Source: an uncultured Verrucomicrobiota bacterium (GTDB taxonomy: Bacteria > Verrucomicrobiota > Verrucomicrobiae > Verrucomicrobiales > DEV007). From it: a DNA stretch of 31,128 bases. Position numbers and translations under genes: made by a program. Where the stretch lies: positions 1-31,128 of the forward strand of contig CACJBM010000015.1 in the NCBI GenBank assembly GCA_902591645.1. Reading direction: 5' to 3'. This document shows, piece after piece, positions 24,249 to 31,128 of this stretch. Below the pieces are notes generated by a model. It worked only from the letters and a program-made list of their open reading frames with translations. It searched no databases and was not told the DNA's origin. Positions within the stretch are counted from its first letter, which is position 1; the number at the start of each line of letters is the position of its first letter.

Positions 24249-27200
24249 CTACTCGTCGTCAGTCTCCTGAGCACGGAAAAATAGCTCCCTCGCCTCAGGC
24301 ATTGGGTTTTCAAAGGGACCATAAGTTGTCGTATCGCCGTCTGAAATAATGCTATCATCAAGGTCAAAGTCCCAGCTCTTGAGGTCCTCTGAAACAAACA
24401 ATGCGTAAGTTTGATTTGGTTTAGAATTCCAAGTCAGAGTAAATTCATCGCTCTGAGCATTGTACAGGATCTCCGTCATTTCGAAAGGAGTTCCAGGTCC
24501 GAGACGAACGATTTGGATCGCATGAATTCCAGAGTTACTGGAACCTCGATTGATCTGCACAGAAAAATCTGAAGAGCTTTGATCCCTGAAAACACAATAA
24601 TTTGATGGTGGGTTCGTGCCGTCTTCGTCCTCAGTAAGAACGTAATCAAATTCTGGGTCAAATGCGCCTTTGTTAGAATCAGTGTTATAAGAGAATGTCT
24701 GTCCAGCAGTCGTGCTCTCGACCTCACCGGTCCTGCCATTTCCATCACTTCCAAAATAAACATAAACGTCATAGGAAGAAAATGAGATGCCCTTAAAATC
24801 GACAGTAGCAAAGCCTCCTCCGCCAATATTATCAATGTAACCATTAATGAGTTTAGCGTCTGGACTATCAAAACCGTTCGTCGTGTTCCAGGTTCCGTTA
24901 GATGCCCAGTCCACAGTAACTCCAGAGTCACCCCCACTATCATCGACCAAAACACCAGAGACAGGACTAATGATATCAGCCTGAGAACCACTGGCACCTG
25001 CCTGCGCACCAACACCACCATCACTATTATTCCAGTTCAACTGGGCCACCTCAGGTAATCCGGCAATCTCGTCAGCTCCCAGTTCAGCATCTGTTCCACG
25101 ATCACTGTTGAAATTAATTCCAATCTTGGTTCCGCCACCAGCTCCTGATTCGTCATCACCCGGATCCAATGGATCAAGACCAAGGGCAATCTCAACAGAA
25201 TCTGATGTGCCTCCACCGTCCGTATCCTCTTTGGTTGGATCAGTCTCAACCTCTTCAGCATCGGTAAGCTTGTCACCATCAGTGTCCGCCTTGTTGGGAT
25301 CGGTAACGTAAGGGTTAGGCTCAACTTCAGATCCATCATTTAAAGTGTCACCATCAGTGTCCGCCTTATTGGGGTCGGATCCAGTGTCAGTCACACTGAC
25401 AAATGTTCCGGTATTTGTTTCTGCACTATCATCTAGACCATCATTATCAGAATCAGCATCCTGTGGACTTGTACGAGCAACAAATTCCTCCAAATTAGTA
25501 AGACCGTCCTGATCCGGATCACCTTCAGGTCCATTGTTAGGATCGACGTCTCCATTATCCTCAGGATCAAGATCGTTGTTTTCCTCCCACTCGTCAGGGA
25601 GCCCATCCTCATCAGAATCCTCTCGTGGACCTCCAGGAGAAAGCACGCCACTGGCAATATTAGCGATCGCTTCATCAGTCAAAGCAATATCCCAAACCGC
25701 AACATCATCAATGGAGCCATTGAACCAGTTTCCAGATCCGTCATAAACACCTCCTCCACCAATATTGAAATTGAATGCAGAAGTTGGAAGAGGAACCGGA
25801 GATCCTCCAGTACCTAATAATTCTCCATCAATGTAAATTAATTGGCCCTCAGCAGTTCCCTTCACTGCGATATGCCTCCAACCATCACTCGTTGGCCCAA
25901 AACTCACATTAACTGCACCGGCAGTGACAGTCCACAACTGCATCTGACTTGCATTGATCATACCAAATTCGACCAAATCATTTTGCCCGAACAAACCCGT
26001 ACGATTTCCCTGAGAAGCAGTGAAATTGACCCAGCCTGTCATCGTAAATTCAGTCTTCTCATTTAGTAGTGGAGCCTCACTTGAAACATAATCATCCATG
26101 CCATCGAATTGAATCGCGAAATCACTGGCAGACCCGGAATGTCCAGTCACATATTCTGGGTCACCATAAACGATTCCATTATAATCACCTCTGAGATCAG
26201 CCGTCTCATTTGCTCCCTGATCATCAAAAGTCCAATAAGCGAGCGGAGGTTCGATGTCAGGAACATCAGGGAAGCTATCCCCATCTAAGGGATCAGTGCC
26301 TGCCTCGACCTCGTCCGCATCAGAAAAATTATCACCATCAGTATCCTCATTAAGTGGATTAGTTCCAAGCTCGACTTCTGCACCGTCAAGTAATCCATCT
26401 GTATCGGAATCTTCCAATTTGGGGTCCGTTCCTGTATTTGTGGCACTGACAAAGACACCCGTATTAGTCTCCACGTTATCATTCAAATCATCATTGTCAG
26501 TATCGACATCTTGAGGATCTGTTCCATTCTCATATTCATCAATATTTGTGACACCGTCTTGATCAGGATCTCCCTCAGCACCATTATTTACATCTCCCTC
26601 TCCATTATCCTCCGGATCCAAATCATTATTAATCTCCCAGCTATCAGGTAACCCATCCTCATCATCGTCGAAAACTTGTACCGACACAATCTGGATAGCA
26701 TGAACGCCTGAGTTATTACTTCCGCGGATGATCTGAATGGTTTGAGAATCACCAGTGAGCCCCTCAAAGACGGCATAATTGGCTTCGGGATTCCCGTCGC
26801 CAGTATCCTCAGTCCTCATATAGTTAGTGGGAAATCCTCCACCTTGCTGAGAAAAAGTAGTATAGGAATACGTTTCCCCGTCCTGCAGTGAAACTTTTCC
26901 TGTCCTGCCGTTCCCGTCACTACCAAAATAAACGTAAATATCGTAACCCCCACCAAAGGTAAAAGCATCAATACTACTGATATTCACATCAGCATATCCC
27001 CCAGCACCAACTGCATCAATGTAACCGTTCATGATTTGATTATCTCCGTTACTGACACCATTGTTGGTGTTCCAGGTTCCATTACAGCTCCACTCAACCG
27101 TGACCCCGCTATTATCGATGGAGCCATTCGCACCTCCTTGAGCATCCGCACCTCCATCAGTGCTAACCCAGCCAGGCGAAGGAACAACACCAGCCACTGT

Positions 27201-27320
27201 CGTCTCGTCCATGGCAGTATTATCGCGGTCACTATTAAAACTAAAGCCAATCGAATCCTGAGCAAAGATATACACAGAAGAGGCTAATAAGACAAAAATT
27301 GTGGAAGTAAGGGCTTTCAT
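24249..27320 (-). CDS. Secreted modular protein: SDRD module, TSP3 repeats, LamG, TSP3 repeats, SDRD module
   Basis: About 1023 residues. The frame extends upstream to 27464, but a clear signal peptide begins MKALTSTIFVLLASS at the ATG at 27320, and the extra part would overlap the divergent tkt gene. Domains: 21-205, the shared module beginning DSIGFSFNSDRDN; 217-360, thrombospondin-3-type calcium repeats (DxDxDGxxD); 360-557, a LamG/concanavalin-like domain (YWTFDD, FTMTGWVNF, WFNGSIDDVAVWD); 563-720, a second TSP3 array closely parallel to the first; 730-943, a second copy of the module; 947-1022, a short end domain with TWNSKPNQTYALFVSEDLKSW, a form seen at the ends of many verrucomicrobial exported proteins. 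Glycan binding is likely but unproven. A strong terminator follows. Confidence 0.82.
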   Translation of the reverse strand: MKALTSTIFVLLASSVYIFAQDSIGFSFNSDRDNTAMDETTVAGVVPSPGWVSTDGGADAQGGANGSIDNSGVTVEWSCNGTWNTNNGVSNGDNQIMNGYIDAVGAGGYADVNISSIDAFTFGGGYDIYVYFGSDGNGRTGKVSLQDGETYSYTTFSQQGGGFPTNYMRTEDTGDGNPEANYAVFEGLTGDSQTIQIIRGSNNSGVHAIQIVSVQVFDDDEDGLPDSWEINNDLDPEDNGEGDVNNGAEGDPDQDGVTNIDEYENGTDPQDVDTDNDDLNDNVETNTGVFVSATNTGTDPKLEDSDTDGLLDGAEVELGTNPLNEDTDGDNFSDADEVEAGTDPLDGDSFPDVPDIEPPLAYWTFDDQGANETADLRGDYNGIVYGDPEYVTGHSGSASDFAIQFDGMDDYVSSEAPLLNEKTEFTMTGWVNFTASQGNRTGLFGQNDLVEFGMINASQMQLWTVTAGAVNVSFGPTSDGWRHIAVKGTAEGQLIYIDGELLGTGGSPVPLPTSAFNFNIGGGGVYDGSGNWFNGSIDDVAVWDIALTDEAIANIASGVLSPGGPREDSDEDGLPDEWEENNDLDPEDNGDVDPNNGPEGDPDQDGLTNLEEFVARTSPQDADSDNDGLDDSAETNTGTFVSVTDTGSDPNKADTDGDTLNDGSEVEPNPYVTDPNKADTDGDKLTDAEEVETDPTKEDTDGGGTSDSVEIALGLDPLDPGDDESGAGGGTKIGINFNSDRGTDAELGADEIAGLPEVAQLNWNNSDGGVGAQAGASGSQADIISPVSGVLVDDSGGDSGVTVDWASNGTWNTTNGFDSPDAKLINGYIDNIGGGGFATVDFKGISFSSYDVYVYFGSDGNGRTGEVESTTAGQTFSYNTDSNKGAFDPEFDYVLTEDEDGTNPPSNYCVFRDQSSSDFSVQINRGSSNSGIHAIQIVRLGPGTPFEMTEILYNAQSDEFTLTWNSKPNQTYALFVSEDLKSWDFDLDDSIISDGDTTTYGPFENPMPEARELFFRAQETDDE
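24500..25125 (-). repeat. Module copy 3 (C-terminal part of the 1023-residue protein)
   Basis: A more diverged copy with an insertion of about 25 residues near its front. It keeps FNSDRG, VDWASNGTWNTTNG, LINGYID, YDVYVYFGSDGNGRTG and RGSSNSGIHAIQIV. Confidence 0.75.
26690..27260 (-). repeat. Module copy 2 (N-terminus of the 1023-residue protein)
   Basis: Second copy of the same module, from DSIGFSFNSDRDN to GVHAIQIVS. Long runs of bases are shared with copy 1, pointing to duplication or gene conversion. Confidence 0.8.
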
Positions 27321-27394
27321 AGTAGCTATTTTGACTATTATTTTCTCATATTGCCCCTTAATCGACAAGCATTTAGCGATGAAATTCTTGCCCC

Positions 27395-27422
27395 TTGCAC
27401 GATTCAAACTGCGCCATAAATT
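27395..27422 (+). promoter_or_regulatory. Candidate promoter for tkt
   Basis: TTGCAC and TAAATT with a 16-base spacer, which would give a very short leader (under 10 bases) before the ATG at 27437. The fit is only fair. Confidence 0.3.
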
Positions 27423-27436
27423 ATCTACCCGTGAAA

Positions 27437-29413
27437 ATGAAAGAAATTTTAGCAGAAGCTGCAAATAACGCCCGTGGACTAGCCATTGACGCTATTCATA
27501 AATGCTCATCCGGCCATCTGGGTCTTCCGCTTGGTGCGGCAGAGATTGGAGCTGTCTTATATGGTCAATCCCTTCAGTATAATCCCGCTGATCCAAAATG
27601 GATTAATAGGGACAGGTTCATCCTATCTGCTGGACACGGTTCTATGTTCCTTTACAGCTGGCTGCACTTGTCGGGGCATGATCTTCCACTGGAAGAGGTA
27701 ATCAATTTCCGCCAACTCGGAAGCAAGACTCCGGGACACCCAGAATTTGGCGAAACTCCTGGAGTCGAGGCCACGACAGGGCCCCTAGGACAAGGAATAG
27801 GCAACGCGGTCGGTTATGCAGTGTCAGGAAAAATGGCCGCGTCGCGATTCAATACAGAAAGTCACACAATCATTGACCATCATATTTTTGCTCTTGCCGG
27901 TGACGGTTGTCTCCAGGAAGGAGTCGCTGCCGAGGCAGCAGCATTTGCTGGCCACTTCAACCTCGACAACCTCATATTACTTTATGATTCCAATGACGTA
28001 ACGCTAGATGCGATGGCCGTTAAAACCCAGACCGAAGAGACCGGTGCTCGGTTCGAAGCGATGGGTTGGGACACAAACACGATTGATGGCCATGATTTGA
28101 ACGCAATTAATGATGCAATAGCAAAAGCCAAGTCCGATGACAATGGGAAGCCTAAATTGATCATCTGCAAAACAGAAATTGGAAGAGGAATCCCCGAAGT
28201 GGCAGGGACAGCCGCAGGTCACGGAGAAGGCGGTGCAAAATTCGCGGAATCAGCAAGGTCAGGACTCGGACTCCCTGAAGAAACTTTTCATGTGTCAGAG
28301 AGTGTCAGATCCTACTTTACTGAACATGCCAAAGGTCTTGCTGAAAAATACGATGAATGGAACATAAAATTTAATGAGTGGAGCTCAGTAAACCCCGAAA
28401 AGGCTCAATTACTTTCGGATGGGATCAGCGGTAAAGTCCCTGAAAATCTGATGGATCTGGTTCCGGCCTTTGAACCTGGAACTAAGCTCGCCACTAGGGC
28501 AGCTGGGGGTGAAGTCCTTCAGCCAATCGCTGAAGCCATGCCCATGCTGGTATCGGGAAGCGCTGACCTTTACGGTTCAACAAAAAATTACATCAAGTCA
28601 GCTACTGACTTTGAACCACAAAATGATAGCCCTGAAGGTCGTAATATATGGTTTGGAATCAGGGAGCACGGGATGGGCTCAATCATGAACGGAATTGCCT
28701 ATGATGGTATCTTCCGTGCGAGCGGGGCCACTTTTGCCGTTTTTGCTGACTATATGAGACCCTCGATCAGGCTCGCAGCACTTGCTCACCTGCCAACCAT
28801 TTATATCTTCACTCATGATTCTGTTGGGGTCGGCGAAGATGGTCCAACTCATCAGCCAGTCGAAACTGTGTCCGGGCTCAGGGTCATCCCTGGTCTCGAT
28901 GTGATTAGACCAGCCGATACCGAAGAAACGGCAGCTGCATTCGTCGGCGCTCTACAACGAGGTGACGGACCCACTGCTCTAATGCTGACGAGACAGGGAA
29001 TACCTAACATGGATGAAATTAGCGCTGAAAAGCGCCGATCTGGAACACTCAGAGGAGGCTACATCGCAAAGAAAGAAGAAGGAGATTTAACCACAATACT
29101 ACTGGCAAGTGGTAGTGAGGTTCAACATGCCATGATCGCCGCTGAAAAAATTGGTGACGGAGTCAGAGTCGTATCGATGCCATGCTTCGAACGGTTTGAC
29201 AGAGAGCCTAAAGAATATCGCGAAGAGATTCTCCCAAGTTCATGCACAAAAAGAATCGCCATCGAGGCTGGGGTCAGTGGACTGTGGTGGAAATATGTTG
29301 GGGATGAAGGAAAAGTCATCGGCATTGATCGTTTCGGCATCAGTGCACCTGGGGGAACTGTCATGACTGAACTCTCAATGACACCCGAAGCTCTAATCGA
29401 AGCGGCTCAGTAA
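27437..29413 (+). CDS. tkt: Transketolase
   Basis: Thiamine diphosphate enzyme moving two-carbon ketol units in the pentose phosphate pathway. It begins [24 protein letters not shown]. The thiamine diphosphate motif [13 protein letters not shown] and the following DSNDVTLD (metal and cofactor binding) are intact. The second half has the pyrimidine-domain motif GIREHGMG and the [15 protein letters not shown] loop with catalytic histidines. The start at 27437 gives 658 residues, in line with the family. A frame from 27395 adds 14 residues that match nothing. Divergent from the modular-protein gene and convergent, with 4 bases between stops, to the alpha/beta hydrolase gene. Confidence 0.96.
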   Translation: MKEILAEAANNARGLAIDAIHKCSSGHLGLPLGAAEIGAVLYGQSLQYNPADPKWINRDRFILSAGHGSMFLYSWLHLSGHDLPLEEVINFRQLGSKTPGHPEFGETPGVEATTGPLGQGIGNAVGYAVSGKMAASRFNTESHTIIDHHIFALAGDGCLQEGVAAEAAAFAGHFNLDNLILLYDSNDVTLDAMAVKTQTEETGARFEAMGWDTNTIDGHDLNAINDAIAKAKSDDNGKPKLIICKTEIGRGIPEVAGTAAGHGEGGAKFAESARSGLGLPEETFHVSESVRSYFTEHAKGLAEKYDEWNIKFNEWSSVNPEKAQLLSDGISGKVPENLMDLVPAFEPGTKLATRAAGGEVLQPIAEAMPMLVSGSADLYGSTKNYIKSATDFEPQNDSPEGRNIWFGIREHGMGSIMNGIAYDGIFRASGATFAVFADYMRPSIRLAALAHLPTIYIFTHDSVGVGEDGPTHQPVETVSGLRVIPGLDVIRPADTEETAAAFVGALQRGDGPTALMLTRQGIPNMDEISAEKRRSGTLRGGYIAKKEEGDLTTILLASGSEVQHAMIAAEKIGDGVRVVSMPCFERFDREPKEYREEILPSSCTKRIAIEAGVSGLWWKYVGDEGKVIGIDRFGISAPGGTVMTELSMTPEALIEAAQ

Positions 29414-29417
29414 GAAC

Positions 29418-30329
29418 TTACTTCTGCCTAGGTCCTAGGAGCCCCATTGATCCGAGCCAGTCCGCACAACGGTCAGGCCAGGTATGTACCGGGTTATTCG
29501 ATTTCCTCATACCATATCCATGCCCACCCTTCGAATAGATGTGCAATTCACCAACAACTCCATTCTTCTTGAGAGCAGCATAAAGGAGCGCTGAATAATA
29601 GGCCCGGTCCGAGTCGTCATGCGTAATTGCAATGAAGGTTGGTGGAGTACTCTTGTTTATATCAACAAGATCTGATAACTGATCCTTGTTCTTCTTGTTA
29701 CCCAGATATGCCGGATAAATTGGTATCAGAAAATCAGGCCGAGAGCTTAGGTCATCAGCATCATCGATCTTCTCATAGGTCTTATCCTTATAATGGGTCC
29801 CGCTCATGACGGCAAGATGGCCTCCTGCAGAAAATCCGAGAACACCTATCCTGTTCGGATCAATGCCCCAGACCTTAGACTTTGAGCGCACGATTCGAAT
29901 GGCTCTTTGAGCATCCTGAAGCGGTAATGCGTGCGGCTTTTCAGGATCACGACGAGGGACACGGTACTTAAGTATGAAGGCGGAAACGCCTAAAGAATTC
30001 AACCATTCTGCGATCTCAGTCCCTTCATGAGTCCATGCCAAAATATTATAACCTCCGCCCGGAAAAATAATTACGGAAGCCCCATTGGACTTGTCCTTTG
30101 GAGCCTTATAAACGGTAATGGAAGGATCGTCGACGTACGCGATCCTCATTTTTCCAACCTTATCGACTGTAGTAGGCTTCTTTCTTTTTTCGATTCCTTC
30201 CGGCTCATCAGGAACAGAACCGGATGGCCAAAGACTAATCTCTTCGTGTTGATCCACAGCTAATGATGCGATGGAAAGAGAAAAAAGAATAACCAGTGAA
30301 TAAAATAAACGAATAGTTGATGGCATCAT
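29418..30329 (-). CDS. Exported alpha/beta hydrolase, acetyl-xylan-esterase-like
   Basis: About 303 residues with a signal peptide (MMPSTIRLFYSLVILFSLSIASLA); the frame runs up to 30374, but those extra codons overlap the preceding gene. Alpha/beta hydrolase fold: oxyanion loop FPGGGYNILAWTHEG, nucleophile elbow GFSAGG, an aspartate in THDDSDRAYY and histidine in SKGGHGYGM, so a full Ser-Asp-His triad. The IFPGGGY...HEG pattern is that of esterases acting on acetylated xylan or related plant and algal glycans, which is inference. It lies 37 bases after the second hydrolase gene and probably belongs to the same transcript. Confidence 0.85.
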   Translation of the reverse strand: MMPSTIRLFYSLVILFSLSIASLAVDQHEEISLWPSGSVPDEPEGIEKRKKPTTVDKVGKMRIAYVDDPSITVYKAPKDKSNGASVIIFPGGGYNILAWTHEGTEIAEWLNSLGVSAFILKYRVPRRDPEKPHALPLQDAQRAIRIVRSKSKVWGIDPNRIGVLGFSAGGHLAVMSGTHYKDKTYEKIDDADDLSSRPDFLIPIYPAYLGNKKNKDQLSDLVDINKSTPPTFIAITHDDSDRAYYSALLYAALKKNGVVGELHIYSKGGHGYGMRKSNNPVHTWPDRCADWLGSMGLLGPRQK

Positions 30330-30366
30330 AAATAAAACAATTGGCCTCAGTAAAACTGAGGAGAAT

Positions 30367-31128
30367 TTAATCAACTTTGGGAGACTCTATCTTTAATTGC
30401 TTGGCACAAAACTCTATCTGCATGCTCAACCATGATCCCTCTCCCTCCGGAACAGGCAATGCATTCCTTCCTCCTCCAACCGCAACGCAAGGAATCTTAA
30501 GCTCATTGGCTCTGTCCCGAATCATCAGAGCATTGATCGGGTGATGGATTTTGTCTGTCTTGGGAGCGTTCGAATAAATGAATAATGGAGCCTCCCCCTT
30601 ATCCATGTACTTCATAACCAATGAATCGGTCCCTAAAGGTTGCACGTGCCCAATGGCAACTTGCGCCCTAGAGCTGAGCCTAGAAACAGGATCCTTGGAA
30701 TCTGCTACCGCAAGATCATCACTATAGGCAAGCCATTGACTGATGAGGGCTCCGGCAGAAGCGCCTCCAACACAGATTTTTCCAGGATCAATGTTCCATT
30801 CCTTAGCATTGGAGCGAATGAACTGAATGGCACGACCGCAATGACGCATGATCTTAAGATATTCGTTCCTAGAACTCTGATGCTCCGGCTCATCTTTGGA
30901 GATGTAATTATTCTCAACGTACTCATCGATCATGCCATTTCTTAGAACATCATTCTTGCGATCAATGAAAGGGTAATTACAACTCACCACAGCGTATCCG
31001 TTTTCAAGATAGGTCCTGATCATTTTACCTCCATTTTTCCTGACACTCTTCTTGTCACCTCCACTAAAACCTCCACCATGAAACCATACATAAACTGGAA
31101 CAGGATCACTTGAAGCCTTGGCCGGATA
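30367..31128 (-). CDS. Alpha/beta hydrolase (esterase/lipase-like), 5' end outside window
   Basis: The frame remains open to the right edge, so the methionine at 31023 is internal. Codons upstream encode PVYVWFHGGGFSGGDK, the HGGGF oxyanion motif of esterases. The nucleophile elbow is GGASAGA (GxSxG). An aspartate occurs in KTDKIHHPINA, but where the catalytic histidine would be expected there is GGGRNALP, with no His. The two histidines in KIHHP are the only obvious late ones. The enzyme may therefore use a different His or be inactive. The strand and 37-base spacing suggest an operon with the next hydrolase. Confidence 0.8.
   Translation of the reverse strand, partial: YPAKASSDPVPVYVWFHGGGFSGGDKKSVRKNGGKMIRTYLENGYAVVSCNYPFIDRKNDVLRNGMIDEYVENNYISKDEPEHQSSRNEYLKIMRHCGRAIQFIRSNAKEWNIDPGKICVGGASAGALISQWLAYSDDLAVADSKDPVSRLSSRAQVAIGHVQPLGTDSLVMKYMDKGEAPLFIYSNAPKTDKIHHPINALMIRDRANELKIPCVAVGGGRNALPVPEGEGSWLSMQIEFCAKQLKIESPKVD

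Noticed and set aside
25160..26670. DNA repeats in the TSP3 regions as a possible satellite or mobile element
   Set aside because: Repetition follows the DxDxDG protein periodicity and stays in frame; no terminal inverted repeats or transposase are present.
29409..29422. AGTAAG/CTTACT palindrome between tkt and the hydrolase
   Set aside because: Two-base loop and no T tract; a shared convergent terminator could not be supported.

Overview
The window looks like chromosomal DNA from a free-living, probably marine, member of the Verrucomicrobiota (PVC superphylum). This is inferred from gene content. It has very large secreted proteins built from lamin-tail, CotH, fibronectin-III, thrombospondin-3 and LamG modules, a CRTAC1/ASPIC-UnbV lipoprotein, a tiny AURKAIP1/COX24-type basic protein, a Gram-negative lipid A acyltransferase, and few clear Shine-Dalgarno sequences. 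I see no rRNA, tRNA, insertion sequence, CRISPR array or prophage gene.

Layout. 1-3.7 kb: a membrane metalloprotease-like gene cut by the left edge converges on a TIGR02206-type membrane protein and a secreted TPR-redoxin hybrid. 3.8-6.9 kb: a sulfate assimilation operon on the minus strand, cysH-cysD-cysN. Its reductase has the four cysteines of an Fe-S APS reductase, so the route is sulfate to APS to sulfite. 6.9-9.1 kb (plus strand): secG with a repetitive tail, then a lipid A acyltransferase fused to half of a GT9-like domain, then the 4.5S SRP RNA gene, which is easy to miss. 9.1-13.4 kb: an M23 peptidase gene and a fur gene start head to head on overlapping start codons, followed by argH and tatC with a long acidic, His/Tyr-rich tail. 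13.4-14.6 kb: a 34-residue basic protein gene and hisG (long form).

14.7-27.3 kb is the accessory-looking part: three secreted or surface proteins on the minus strand of 1237, 1858 and about 1023 residues. The last two share an approximately 190-residue N-terminal module, and the 1023-residue protein carries it again near its C terminus. The module has no function I can name and is the best candidate for something under-described. 27.4-31.1 kb: transketolase (plus strand) converges on two tandem secreted or carbohydrate-esterase-like alpha/beta hydrolases. The second is cut by the right edge, and its oxyanion-hole motif lies just inside the window.

How the genes fit together: secG, the SRP RNA and tatC place parts of all three export routes within 6 kb. 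The large modular proteins and the esterases all carry or probably carry export signals, which fits a polysaccharide-degrading, particle-associated life. cysHDN, argH, hisG and tkt are ordinary biosynthetic or central metabolism genes. Several starts were moved from the longest possible reading frame to a downstream codon (cysH, the M23 peptidase, the 1023-residue protein, tkt, the hydrolase at 29.4 kb) on the basis of signal peptides, promoters or family alignment.
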